64,000 nucleotides of DNA, taken from the NCBI RefSeq assembly GCF_001187505.1, contig NZ_CP012150.1, forward strand, positions 3,038,001 to 3,102,000, written 5' to 3'. This DNA is from Mycolicibacterium goodii (GTDB lineage Bacteria > Actinomycetota > Actinomycetes > Mycobacteriales > Mycobacteriaceae). This document shows positions 46,432-56,385 of this stretch, in pieces; the stretch's first letter is position 1; each line of letters opens with the position of its first letter. A program made the translations under genes and the position numbers. The notes beneath the pieces are model-generated. The model saw nothing but the letters and a program-made list of their open reading frames with translations, was not told the DNA's origin and did not search any database.

Positions 46432-47574
46432 GTGAAGCGACTGATCTACAACGAAGAGCACGAAGCGTTCCGCCAGACCGTCAAGGAGTACATCGAGCGC
46501 GAGCTCGTGCCGAACGCCGAGAAGTGGGAGGCCGAGCGCATCGTCGACCGGTCGGCCTACACCGCGGCGGGCAAATACGGCCTCATCGGGTTCAACATGC
46601 CCGAGGAGTTCGGCGGCGGTGGTTCCGACGACTTCCGGTTCAACGCGGTCATCGACGAGGAGATCGCCAAGTCCGGTGTGCACGGCCCGGCGCTGAGCCT
46701 GCACAACGATGTCGTCGGCCCGTACTTCAAGGAACTGGCCAACGAAGAGCAGCGTCGGCGCTGGCTGCCCGGCATCACCAGCGGCGAGCTCATCATCGCG
46801 ATCGCGATGACCGAGCCGGGCGCGGGCAGCGACCTCGCGGGCATCCGCACCTCGGCGGTGCGCGACGGTGACGACTGGATCATCAACGGGTCCAAGACGT
46901 TCATCTCCTCGGGCATCAACTGCGACCTCTGTGTCGTGGTCGCCCGCACCGATCCCGAGGCCGGCCACAAGGGCTTCTCGCTGTTCGTGGTCGAGCGCGG
47001 CATGGAGGGCTTCACCCGCGGCCGCAAGCTCGACAAGATGGGCCTGCACAGCCAGGACACCTCGGAGCTGCACTTCGAGAATGTCCGGGTGCCGCATGCC
47101 AACCTGCTCGGCAAGGAAGGTCGCGGGTTCTACCACCTGATGACCAACCTGCCCTCGGAGCGGCTCTCGATCGCCATCTCGGCCATCGCCGGTGCGCGTG
47201 CGGTGTTCGACGAGACGCTGCAGTACTGCAAGGACCGCAAGGCGTTCGGTCAGCCGATCGGCAGCTTCCAGCACAACCGGTTCCTGCTCGCCGAGATGGA
47301 GACCGAGCTCGAGGTCACCGAGAACTACATCGACCGCTGCCTGCAGGGTGTCGTCGACGGTGAGCTCACCGCCGTCGAGGCCGCCAAGGCCAAGTGGTGG
47401 GCGACCGAGACCGCCAAGAAGGTGGTCGACAACTGCGTGCAGCTGCACGGCGGCTACGGCTACATGATGGAGTACCGCGTCGCCCGCGCCTATGTCGACG
47501 GACGCATCCAGACGATCTTCGGTGGCACCACCGAGATCATGAAGGAGATCATCGGCCGCGATCTGGGCGTGTAA
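46432..47574 (+). CDS. Acyl-CoA dehydrogenase
   Basis: The 380-residue protein shows the acyl-CoA dehydrogenase domain order: helical N-domain, beta-domain with TEPGAGSDLAGI, and C-terminal helical domain with CKDRKAFGQPI, QLHGGYGY and the terminal FGGTTEIMKEIIGR. The glutamate of GGTTEIMKE or of the preceding loop is the expected catalytic base. It oxidises an acyl-CoA to the 2-enoyl-CoA with FAD. The GTG start is 5 bp after the hydratase stop. Substrate chain type is unknown. Confidence 0.95.
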   Translation: MKRLIYNEEHEAFRQTVKEYIERELVPNAEKWEAERIVDRSAYTAAGKYGLIGFNMPEEFGGGGSDDFRFNAVIDEEIAKSGVHGPALSLHNDVVGPYFKELANEEQRRRWLPGITSGELIIAIAMTEPGAGSDLAGIRTSAVRDGDDWIINGSKTFISSGINCDLCVVVARTDPEAGHKGFSLFVVERGMEGFTRGRKLDKMGLHSQDTSELHFENVRVPHANLLGKEGRGFYHLMTNLPSERLSIAISAIAGARAVFDETLQYCKDRKAFGQPIGSFQHNRFLLAEMETELEVTENYIDRCLQGVVDGELTAVEAAKAKWWATETAKKVVDNCVQLHGGYGYMMEYRVARAYVDGRIQTIFGGTTEIMKEIIGRDLGV

Positions 47575-47580
47575 CTCCCG

Positions 47581-47638
47581 CGAGCAGACGCAAAATTGCC
47601 TCTTTTCCTCGGAAAAGAGGCAATTTTGCGTCTGCTCG
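47581..47638. terminator. Perfect 28-bp inverted repeat (hairpin family 1) at operon end
   Basis: A perfect 28-bp stem begins CGAGCAGACGCAAAATTGCC and closes on a 2-nt loop (TC) at 47609-47610. It lies between the convergent acyl-CoA dehydrogenase and fasciclin genes, 6 bp and 10 bp from their stops. The outer 9 bases are identical to those of the 7829-7886 hairpin, and both place an A/T-rich run next to GCC. It should fold very stably on either RNA strand. Confidence 0.9.
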
Positions 47639-47648
47639 GCAGAGAAAA

Positions 47649-48398
47649 TCAGCCGATCGGGGCGTCCGCCGCGGGCATCGCCTCAGGGCTTTCCGCAGTC
47701 TCGGCCGGCGCCGACGTCTCGGTCGCCTCGGTGGTGGTCGTGGTCGTCGTGGTGGAGGTGCCCGAGGTGCTCGGCGTCAGCGGCTCCGGCGGGCTGTTGG
47801 GGTCCAGCACGGTGTCGATCAGGTAGATGCGGGCGTTCTGCGCGTGGATCGCGCCGCAGACCAGTTTGGCGGTGTCGTTGACCTTGATGTCGCCGCCCTT
47901 GCCGGTGACCTTGATCTCGGCGCCCTGCTGCGTCGGGCGCTGACCCTTGACGTCATCGTTGCCGAGCAGGCCGAGGAACACGTGGTAGTAGTCGAAGCTC
48001 GTCAGCGCGGCCGGGTCGGCCTTGAGCGCGTCCAGCTGGCCGGGCGCGAGCTTCTCGAACGCCGCGTTGGTGGGCGCGAACACCACGTACGGGCCGTTGT
48101 CGAGCACCGGGTCGACGTTGACGGCCGGGTTGAGGCCCCCGGACACCGCGGCGTTGAAGGTGCTGATCTCGGGGATGGCCGCCAGGGCCTGGCTCACCGG
48201 CACGTCGTTGAGCGACTTGTAGGACGGGACGGCCTTCTTGAAGTCGTCGCAGCCCGGTCCCTGCGGATCGGGGATCTCGACCGTCGGCTCGGCTGCCGTG
48301 GTCTCCGGCTCTGCATAAGCCGTGACCGCCAGTGGCAGCGACGTGGCGATCGCGGCGATTGCCGCGGCAGCCCCCAATGTCTTGGTACGCGTGTGCAT
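47649..48398 (-). CDS. Secreted fasciclin-domain protein
   Basis: The 249-residue product has a Sec signal peptide (about 1-29, ending near AYA) without a lipobox. One fasciclin domain follows (about 65-190), with segments SQALAAIPEISTF, GPYVVFAPTNAAFEKL and a late IYLIDTVL. The C-terminal tail is rich in threonine, with a run of eight (TTTTTTTT), serine, alanine and proline, and may be glycosylated or wall-spanning. Relatives include MPT70/MPT83-type fasciclin antigens. The ATG follows GGGAGG at 9 bp. It converges on the fadE-type gene with hairpin family 1 between them. Confidence 0.92.
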   Translation of the reverse strand: MHTRTKTLGAAAAIAAIATSLPLAVTAYAEPETTAAEPTVEIPDPQGPGCDDFKKAVPSYKSLNDVPVSQALAAIPEISTFNAAVSGGLNPAVNVDPVLDNGPYVVFAPTNAAFEKLAPGQLDALKADPAALTSFDYYHVFLGLLGNDDVKGQRPTQQGAEIKVTGKGGDIKVNDTAKLVCGAIHAQNARIYLIDTVLDPNSPPEPLTPSTSGTSTTTTTTTTEATETSAPAETAESPEAMPAADAPIG

Positions 48399-48543
48399 TG
48401 CTGGGTTTCCTCCCGCTCAGGCCGGCCAGTTGGTTCGGTTGCCGGTGACGCGCGCCGTATCGGCCGAAACGCGAGCACCCGCAAGCGCAAATGCTTCGGC
48501 GTTCCCCGCGGCGCCGCATCGGATCGTAAAGGCTACGTAACGG

Positions 48544-49857
48544 TTACGGCAAAGCAGACGTCTCGACCGGATCCGGCTCCGCACTGTTGACCTGTGCTTT
48601 TCCGATGCCTGCGCAGAACACTGCGGCGATGAAGCACAGCCCGGCAGCGAGGTAGAAAGCCATGTCGTAGTTGCCGTTCATGTCCCGCAGCCAGCCCGCG
48701 CCCGCGGCGGCGATAGCGGCGCCCACCTGGTGCGATGCGAACACCCAGCCGAACACGACGGGCGAGCGGGTGCCGAAGAAGTCCCGGCACAGCACGATCG
48801 TCGGCGGGACCGTGGCCACCCAGTCCAGCCCGTAGAAGATGATGAACACCCACGTGCTGGGTTCGGCGTGCGGCGACAGAAGTGACGGCAACAACAGCAG
48901 CGAGACGCCGCGGCCGGTGTAGTAGATGAACAGCAGCACCCGCGGGTCGACGCGGTCGGTGAGCCAACCCGAAAACACCGTGCCGAGGACGTCGAGGATG
49001 CCGATGGTCGCGAGCAGGCCCGCGGCGACCGTCGTCGGCATGCCGTGGTCGTTGGCCGCGGGGATGAAGTGCGTCGCGATCAGACCGTTGGTGGTCATGC
49101 CGCAGATCGCGAAGCTCGCGGCCAGCAGCCAGAAGGCGCGTGACGACGCGCCGATACGCAGGCCGTCGAACGCGGCCGCGAAGCTGCTCGCGGGCACCAC
49201 CGGCGCGGTGACCGCCGACCCGGGAGACAGGGGAGCGGCGCCGTAGGGCGCCAGTCCCTTGTCGGCCGGGTAGTTGCGCATGAACACCGCGACGAGGGGG
49301 ACGACGGCCAGCGCGGCGGCCGCGACGATGAGGGAGGCCCAGCGCCAGCCGTGGTGGGTGGTGACGGCGGCGACGATCGGCAGGAAGATCAGCTGGCCCG
49401 TCGCGCTCGCGGCGGTGAGGACGCCGGTGACCAGGCCGCGGCGCTGTTCGAACCAGCGGGTGGCGATCGTCGCGACGAACCCCATCGAGATCGCCCCGGT
49501 GCCGACGCCCACCAGCACACCCCACAGCAGCACCAGCTGCCAGCTGGCGGTCATGCTGATGCTCAGCGCCGAACCGGTGGTGATCAGCAGCAGCGACACC
49601 GTCAGCACCGGGCGTACGCCGAAGCGGTCCATCAGCGCCGCGGCGAACGGCGCGGTGAGGCCGTACAACATCATGTTGACCGACATCGCGAGGCCGACCG
49701 TGCCGTGTGTCCAGCCGAACTCGTGATGCAGCGGGTTCATCATCACGCCGGGGATCGACCGGAAGCCGGCGGCGCCCAGGATGGCCACGAAGCTCACCAC
49801 GGCGACCACCCACGCCCAGTGGATGCGCTGGGCTCCGCGTTGTAGGTCAGTGCTCAC
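48544..49857 (-). CDS. MFS permease divergent from GlxA-type regulator
   Basis: The 437-residue protein has twelve hydrophobic segments, with the MFS loop motif DRFGVRPV between helices 2 and 3 and a central cytoplasmic loop near residue 200. It resembles monocarboxylate or oxalate/formate-type MFS carriers; the solute is not known. The GTG start has AAGGTGA 5 bp upstream; an ATG 54 bp further up would place the start inside the divergent promoter. It is probably regulated by the GlxA-type gene across an intergenic region with an inverted repeat. Confidence 0.9.
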   Translation of the reverse strand: MSTDLQRGAQRIHWAWVVAVVSFVAILGAAGFRSIPGVMMNPLHHEFGWTHGTVGLAMSVNMMLYGLTAPFAAALMDRFGVRPVLTVSLLLITTGSALSISMTASWQLVLLWGVLVGVGTGAISMGFVATIATRWFEQRRGLVTGVLTAASATGQLIFLPIVAAVTTHHGWRWASLIVAAAALAVVPLVAVFMRNYPADKGLAPYGAAPLSPGSAVTAPVVPASSFAAAFDGLRIGASSRAFWLLAASFAICGMTTNGLIATHFIPAANDHGMPTTVAAGLLATIGILDVLGTVFSGWLTDRVDPRVLLFIYYTGRGVSLLLLPSLLSPHAEPSTWVFIIFYGLDWVATVPPTIVLCRDFFGTRSPVVFGWVFASHQVGAAIAAAGAGWLRDMNGNYDMAFYLAAGLCFIAAVFCAGIGKAQVNSAEPDPVETSALP

Positions 49858-49893
49858 CCGATCACCTTGACGGAGTGTGCGGGTCCGGCCAAG

Positions 49894-49928
49894 TGGCATG
49901 AAAGCCATCATTCGTCAAAAACATGCCA
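49894..49928. promoter_or_regulatory. Inverted repeat between MFS and GlxA-type genes
   Basis: TGGCATG (49894-49900) and CATGCCA (49922-49928) are perfect 7-bp inverted repeats 21 bp apart in the 81-bp divergent gap. The centre-to-centre spacing (28 bp) is near three helical turns, which could suit two regulator subunits. It is a candidate operator only. Confidence 0.5.
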
Positions 49929-49938
49929 TACTGCGCAG

Positions 49939-50895
49939 GTGCACCGTGTCGTGGTTCTTCTGCTCGAACCGCTGATCGCGTTCGACGCGACCATCGCGCC
50001 GACACTGTTCGGATACGCCGCCGACGCCGACGGCGACCCGCTCTACGACGTCGTGATGTGCGGCATCGACCGGGCGCCGGTGCTCGCGACCAACGGCTTT
50101 GCGGTCCTGCCCGCCGCGGGCGCGGAGGCTCTGGCGAGCGCCGACACCGTCGTCGTCCCCGGCACCACCTACCCGGCCGCGCGCGTCGACGGCGTGCTCG
50201 GCGCGAACGTGGCGGCCGCGCTGTCGCGGATCCGGCCGGGCACCCGGCTGGTGTCGATCTGCACCGGCGCCTTCGTGCTCGCCGCGGCCGGACTGCTCGA
50301 CGGCAGGCCCGCCACCACGCACTGGCGGTACGCCGACGATCTGCGGCGGTTGCACCCGAGGATCCAGGTCGACGAGAACGTGTTGTTCGTCGACGACGGT
50401 GACCTGCTGACCTCTGCGGGCCTCGCGGCCGGAATCGACCTGTGCCTGCACATCATTCGCCGCGACCACGGCGCACAGGTGGCCAACGCGGTGGCCCGGC
50501 AGTGCGTGGTGCCGCCGTGGCGCGAGGGCGGTCAGGCGCAGTTCATCGACCGCCGGTTGCCCGAACCGGACTTCACGTCCACCGCCTCGACACGCGAGTG
50601 GGCGCTCGACCGGTTGCACGAGGAACTCACCGTGGAGCGGCTGGCCCGGCACGCGCACATGAGCCCCCGCACGTTCAGCCGCAAATTCACCGAGGAGACC
50701 GGGCAGTCGCCGGGTACGTGGATCCGCAACCGGCGCATCGACCATGCCCGGGAACTGCTGGAGTGCCACGATCTCCCGATCGACGAGGTGGCCCGGCGCT
50801 CGGGTCTCGGCACCGCGGGCAACCTGCGCCACCATCTGCGGCGCAGCGTGGGCATGTCACCGTCGAGCTACCGCAAGGTCTTCCAGGGTGGCTGA
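49939..50895 (+). CDS. GlxA-type AraC regulator (DJ-1/PfpI plus HTH)
   Basis: The 318-residue protein has an N-terminal DJ-1/PfpI-like domain (about 1-180) with the nucleophile-position cysteine C108 in VSICTGAFVLAAAG. A C-terminal AraC-type DNA-binding domain (about 215-315) follows, with two helix-turn-helix units, the second ending GMSPSSYRKVF. GlxA regulators respond to metabolites such as amines and carnitine. The GTG is tentative because no clear ribosome site is visible. It is divergent from the MFS gene, its probable target. Confidence 0.92.
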   Translation: MHRVVVLLLEPLIAFDATIAPTLFGYAADADGDPLYDVVMCGIDRAPVLATNGFAVLPAAGAEALASADTVVVPGTTYPAARVDGVLGANVAAALSRIRPGTRLVSICTGAFVLAAAGLLDGRPATTHWRYADDLRRLHPRIQVDENVLFVDDGDLLTSAGLAAGIDLCLHIIRRDHGAQVANAVARQCVVPPWREGGQAQFIDRRLPEPDFTSTASTREWALDRLHEELTVERLARHAHMSPRTFSRKFTEETGQSPGTWIRNRRIDHARELLECHDLPIDEVARRSGLGTAGNLRHHLRRSVGMSPSSYRKVFQGG

Positions 50896-51382
50896 ACCTC
50901 TACGATGACCCGCATGCCTGAGCCTCTGATCCTGCCCATCCTCGGCCATGCGCCGCAACTCGATCCGCAAGCGTTCGTGGCGCCGAATGCCAGTGTGATC
51001 GGCCAGGTTTCGCTGGCCGCGCGCGCCGGCGTCTGGTACGGCGCGACGTTGCGCGCCGAGTCCGAGCCCATCGAGGTCGGCGAGGGCAGCAACATCCAGG
51101 ACGGCGTCACCGTGCACGTCGACCCCGGCTTCCCGTGCCGGCTGGGCACCGGTGTGACGGTTGGTCACAACGTGGTGCTGCACGGCTGCACCGTCGAGGA
51201 CGACTGCCTGATCGGCATGGGCGCCGTCGTGCTCAACGGCGCCGTGATCGGCGCCGGTTCGCTGGTGGCGGCAGGGGCGGTGGTGCCGCAGGGCATGGTG
51301 GTGCCGCCGCGCTCGCTTGTCGCGGGTGTGCCGGGCAAGGTGCGACGCGAACTGAGCGACGACGAGGTGGAGCACAACCGGT

Positions 51383-52444
<1,062 letters not shown>

Positions 52445-52522
52445 CATCGCTCCTTAATGAGACTGAATTCCCGATAAGGGACGATAGCACTAACGGGACG
52501 CAGTTCCTATTAAGATGAACGG
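52445..52522. promoter_or_regulatory. Divergent AKR/tetR intergenic region with small palindromes
   Basis: This 78-bp AT-richer region holds TTCCCGATAAGGGA (52468-52481, stem TCCC/GGGA), GTTC-N10-GAAC (52503-52520) and two GGGACG repeats. Any one could be the TetR operator; none is long enough to choose. Both promoters must lie here. Confidence 0.45.
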
Positions 52523-53119
52523 GTGGCTGGTGAACGACCCGGCGGGCGCACCGCCGCAGTGCGGCGGGCGGTGCTCACGGCCGCCGAGGATCTGCTGATC
52601 GAAGCCGGTCTCGACGGCCTTGAGCTCACCGTGGTCGCCGAACGGGCCGGAGTCGGGAAGTCGACCGTGTACCGACGGTGGGGAACGGTTCCGGCGCTCG
52701 TCGCCGACCTGCTGACCGACATGGCTGAGCAGTCGCTGCCCCGCGCGGACACCGGATCGCTGCGTGGCGATCTGCAGGCCAATGCCCGGTTGGTGCGCCG
52801 CACGCTCGCCGATCCGCGGCAGGGCCGGTTGTTCAAGGCGATGATCGCCGCGGCCACGTGCGACGCGCGCACGGCCGAGGCGCTCGAAGAGTTCTATGCG
52901 CGCCGCATCGCGGAATGGTCAGGGTGTGTGACCGACGCCATAGCGCGCGGCGAGGCGCCGGAGAAAACCGACGCCGCAGCGGCAATTCGCCAGGTTTCGG
53001 CCCCGCTTTACCACCAATTCCTCACCAGCACAAAGCGCCTCACGACCGGCGACGCGGACCGTGCGGCCCACGCGGCGGTTGCGGCGATCCGTGCGGGGGT
53101 ATACACGACGCGTGGATAG
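52523..53119 (+). CDS. TetR-family regulator
   Basis: The 198-residue protein has an N-terminal TetR HTH (about 18-60: LELTVVAERAGVGKSTVYRRW) and a TetR_C_16-like ligand domain. The GTG start is the first after the divergent AKR promoter; there is no strong ribosome site. It is followed 9 bp later by an NAD(P)-binding protein gene, with which it may be co-transcribed. The probable targets are the divergent AKR gene and its own operon. Confidence 0.93.
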   Translation: MAGERPGGRTAAVRRAVLTAAEDLLIEAGLDGLELTVVAERAGVGKSTVYRRWGTVPALVADLLTDMAEQSLPRADTGSLRGDLQANARLVRRTLADPRQGRLFKAMIAAATCDARTAEALEEFYARRIAEWSGCVTDAIARGEAPEKTDAAAAIRQVSAPLYHQFLTSTKRLTTGDADRAAHAAVAAIRAGVYTTRG

Positions 53120-53128
53120 GACCCCAGC

Positions 53129-54265
53129 ATGCGGATAATGGTGACCGGCGCGACCGGATATGTCGGCTCGAGGCTGGTCACAGCGCTGCTAACGCATGAT
53201 CACGATGTCGTGGTGGCCAGCCGCAACACCGCGAAACTGACCGATTTCGGCTGGTTTCCCGACGTGACGGCGGTGCGCCTCGACGCAGGCGACGCCGACT
53301 CGGTGGCCGAGGCCTTCGGCAAGGCCGGACCCGTCGAGGTCGTCTACTACCTGCTGCACGGCATCGGTGAACCCGGCTTCCGCGAGTCCGACAACCGGGC
53401 CGCCACCAACCTCGCCACCGCCGCGCGCGACGCCGGGGTGCGGCGCATCGTCTACCTCGGCGGATTCGTGCCCGACGACGACAAACTCTCCGACCACCTC
53501 GCGGGCCGCGCCGAGGTGGCCCATGCTCTGAGTGTGGACGACGGCCCCGAGGTGATGTGGCTGGGCGCGGCGATGATCATCGGAGCGGGGTCGACGTCGT
53601 TCGAGATCCTGCGGTATGTGGCCGACCGGTTCCCGGTCATGCCGATGCCGTCGTGGTTGTCGAATCCCATGGACCCCATCTCGATCCGCGATGTGCTGTA
53701 CTACCTGGTGGCCGCGGCGGATATCGACAGGGTGCCCGCCGGGGCGTATGACATCTGCGGGCCCGAGACCACCACCTACCGTGACGTGTTGGCGGCGTAT
53801 GCCCGGTTGGCGGGCAAGCGGCGCCTCGGCGTACCCGTGTGGGGTGTGGCCACCGGTGTGGCGTCGCGGGTTTCCGCGGTGGTGCTGCCCGTCCCCGACG
53901 GTCTGGCCGCGGATCTGACTGAGTCCCTTGACTATCCGATGACCGCCGACGGCGACGGCATCCGCCATGTGGTCCCGGACCCGCCGGGTGGTCTGCTCGG
54001 TGTCGACGAGGCGATCCGGCGGGCGCTGGCCGGCGGCCGTCGCAAACCCGTCAACGCGCTGGCCGATCCGCACCACCTCGCCGACACCGATCCGCAGTGG
54101 GCCGGCGGTGATCGGGCACGGTTGCGCCAGTTGGCCGGTGCGGTCATGCCCTCGGTGACCCGTCCTGCGCTCGCGCTGCTCGGTCTGGTGCCGGGTCCGG
54201 TGGCGGGCGCCGTGCGGTCCGGGCTCGACACGATGATCGGTCTGGTGGCCAAGGGGGCCAGGTGA
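53129..54265 (+). CDS. NAD(P)-binding (NmrA/atypical SDR) protein
   Basis: The 378-residue protein begins with the atypical-SDR dinucleotide motif MVTGATGYVGSRL and continues with ASRN (cofactor-2' site), a PVEVVYYLLHG segment and a hydrophobic C-terminal region (about 340-378). No YxxxK is evident at the usual place. Such NmrA-like proteins reduce substrates or sense NADP(H) redox state. It is second in the probable tetR operon and overlaps the CPBP gene by 4 bp (GTGA). Confidence 0.9.
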   Translation: MRIMVTGATGYVGSRLVTALLTHDHDVVVASRNTAKLTDFGWFPDVTAVRLDAGDADSVAEAFGKAGPVEVVYYLLHGIGEPGFRESDNRAATNLATAARDAGVRRIVYLGGFVPDDDKLSDHLAGRAEVAHALSVDDGPEVMWLGAAMIIGAGSTSFEILRYVADRFPVMPMPSWLSNPMDPISIRDVLYYLVAAADIDRVPAGAYDICGPETTTYRDVLAAYARLAGKRRLGVPVWGVATGVASRVSAVVLPVPDGLAADLTESLDYPMTADGDGIRHVVPDPPGGLLGVDEAIRRALAGGRRKPVNALADPHHLADTDPQWAGGDRARLRQLAGAVMPSVTRPALALLGLVPGPVAGAVRSGLDTMIGLVAKGAR

Positions 54266-54945
54266 CCCGGTTCCTCCAGGTAGCGCGCGAGCCCGAGGTG
54301 TGTCACGAGACGCCCGGGCAGATCCGGCGCCGACGCCTCCTCGTCGCCGTGTTCCTGCTCATCGGCGCGGGCCTGCTCGGGTACTCGCTGACCCGCTCGC
54401 CGGGCGACGGATCGTTTCTGTGGCTCACCCTCGTGCTGGCCGCGGTGTGGGCCGTCGGCGCGTTCGTCTCCGGGCCACTGCACCTGGGGTACATCCACAT
54501 CGGCGGACGGGACCGCCGCCCCGCGCTCGCCGGCGTCGCGGTCGGAATCGTGCTCGGCGCGGCCTTCGTGGTCGGCGCCCTGATCGCCCGCGAGATCCCG
54601 GGCATACGGGAATTCATCACGCGCGTATTGGAATTCAGCAACACCGGTCCGCTGCTGCTGATCGTGTTCATCACCGTGGTCAACGGCGTCGCCGAGGAAC
54701 TGTTCTTCCGCGGCGCGCTGTACAGCGCGCTCGGCAAGTTTTATCCGGTGGTCGTGTCGACGCTGATCTACATCGCCACCACGATGGCCTCGGGCAACCC
54801 GATGCTGGGATTCGCGGCGATCATCCTCGGTGCCGTGTGTGCACTGGAACGCCGCATGACCGGGGGAGTGCTCGCACCCATGCTCACCCACTTATTCTGG
54901 GGGCTGGCCATGGTGCTCGCACTCCCGCCGATCTTCGGTGTGTAG
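54262..54945 (+). CDS. CPBP-family intramembrane metalloprotease-like protein
   Basis: The 227-residue protein has about six membrane helices. The CPBP/Abi motif EELFFR (E145, E146, R150) is present on helix 4, and a later histidine lies in MLTHLFWG, together the expected Rce1-type active site. Members process prenylated or other membrane proteins, or confer bacteriocin immunity. The GTG overlaps the NAD(P)-binding protein gene. The stop is 3 bp from the stop of the convergent MFS gene. Confidence 0.92.
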   Translation: MTRFLQVAREPEVCHETPGQIRRRRLLVAVFLLIGAGLLGYSLTRSPGDGSFLWLTLVLAAVWAVGAFVSGPLHLGYIHIGGRDRRPALAGVAVGIVLGAAFVVGALIAREIPGIREFITRVLEFSNTGPLLLIVFITVVNGVAEELFFRGALYSALGKFYPVVVSTLIYIATTMASGNPMLGFAAIILGAVCALERRMTGGVLAPMLTHLFWGLAMVLALPPIFGV

Positions 54946-54948
54946 CGC

Positions 54949-56241
54949 TCACCCCAACGGGTGATCGACCTCATCGCGGCGCATGCGCGCGGCGGTGAAC
55001 GCCACGGCGGCGATCGCCACCGGCACCAGACCCGCGAACGCGAAGATCACCTCCATCGAGATCACCTTCGACAGCGGGCCCACGACCGCGAACGACAACG
55101 GCATGAACGCCAGCGACACGAAGAAGTCCAGGCTCGACACCCGGCCCAGCATCTCGGTGGGCACCCGTCGTTGCAGCAGCGTTCCCCAGATCACCATGCC
55201 CGCGCCGTCGGTGACACCGATTACGAACGTCGCGGCCGCCATCAACGGGAACGACGACGTGTATCCCACGATCACGAGGGGAATCGAGCCGAGACCCCAC
55301 ATCGCCATCATCGTGGTGAGATAGCGACGCGGCATGCGGCGCGACGACACCGTCAGCGCCCCGAGGGCGCTGCCGAAGCCGAAGAACGCCAGGATGAAAC
55401 CGTAGGCGCGCGCGCCGTCGGTGAAGCGGTCCTGGGCGATGAACGGCAGCAGCACCTCGATGGGGCCCAGCACCACGAGCACGAACATGCTCGCGAACAG
55501 CAGCGTCCACAGCAGCCACCGTGTCTTGACCACGAAGACGAAACCCTCACGCAGATCCCGCAATACGTGCGGACGCTCATGGTGTTCGGCGTCCGGCTGC
55601 GCCGGTGGGCGGGTGGCGACCAGCAGCACCAGGCCGAGCGCGAACAGCACCGCCACCACGACCGCGCCGATCGACGGCATGGTGGCGCCGATGACCATGC
55701 CCGCCACGGCCGGGCCGACCGAACGCTGGAACACCGGGCGCACCACGCCTTCGACACCGTTGGCGGCCAACAGTTGTTCGGGCGGCAGGATGCGCGGCAG
55801 GATCGCGCTGTACGCCGGGAAGAAGAACGCCGCGGCGATGCCGAGAATGCCTGCGGCAACGGCCATGTGCCAGATCCGCAGCGTCCCGAGCAGCGCCAGC
55901 GCGGCGATCACCGTGACCGTGACGAGGTTGACCGCCTCGACGGCGATGATGATGGTGCGCTGGTTGATCCGGTCCGCGGTGATGCCGCCGACGAGCACGA
56001 AGGCCACCAGGCCGACACCCAGGCAGGTCGCGACCAACGACAGTGACGTCGGGTTGTTGTCGATCGCGATGACCTGCAGGGCCATCACCACCGACCACAT
56101 GCCCTCGGCGAAGATCGACAGGGTCACCGCGGCGATCAGCAGGCGGTATTCGCGGATCCGGAACGGTGCGAGCACGCGCCAGCCACGCTGCGCCGGTTGC
56201 GGCGCGCGCACCGGTTGTTCGATGTCGTGTTGCGTACTCAC
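54949..56241 (-). CDS. MFS drug/metabolite permease
   Basis: This 430-residue protein has twelve hydrophobic segments in the MFS order, with DRINQRT between helices 2 and 3 and a long central hydrophilic loop near residue 190 (QPDAEHHERPHVL). It resembles efflux-type MFS carriers (enterobactin exporter EntS/DHA3 type). The GTG was chosen at MSTQHDIEQP; a TTG 18 bp further up is less likely. No clear ribosome site is visible. The solute is unknown. Confidence 0.9.
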   Translation of the reverse strand: MSTQHDIEQPVRAPQPAQRGWRVLAPFRIREYRLLIAAVTLSIFAEGMWSVVMALQVIAIDNNPTSLSLVATCLGVGLVAFVLVGGITADRINQRTIIIAVEAVNLVTVTVIAALALLGTLRIWHMAVAAGILGIAAAFFFPAYSAILPRILPPEQLLAANGVEGVVRPVFQRSVGPAVAGMVIGATMPSIGAVVVAVLFALGLVLLVATRPPAQPDAEHHERPHVLRDLREGFVFVVKTRWLLWTLLFASMFVLVVLGPIEVLLPFIAQDRFTDGARAYGFILAFFGFGSALGALTVSSRRMPRRYLTTMMAMWGLGSIPLVIVGYTSSFPLMAAATFVIGVTDGAGMVIWGTLLQRRVPTEMLGRVSSLDFFVSLAFMPLSFAVVGPLSKVISMEVIFAFAGLVPVAIAAVAFTAARMRRDEVDHPLG

Positions 56242-56345
56242 AACTTTCGATGGTCTCAACCTGCGGCGGCTGAGTCCAATGAATTACCGCCAGGTGAGTG
56301 TCGGCCGTTGTGAACGTGGGCTGGGGAGAGGCGCCGCCCAATAGC

Positions 56346-56359
56346 GACCTCTGGAGGTC
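56346..56359. terminator. Hairpin after enoyl-CoA hydratase gene
   Basis: GACCTC and GAGGTC surround TG, 27 bp beyond the enoyl-CoA hydratase stop. A larger, weaker pair AGGCGCC/GGCGCCT (56329-56335 and 56381-56387) encloses it. It lies between two same-strand genes and should terminate the hydratase transcript before the MFS gene. Confidence 0.55.
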
Positions 56360-56385
56360 CCACCCACAACGGAACCCAAGGGCGC

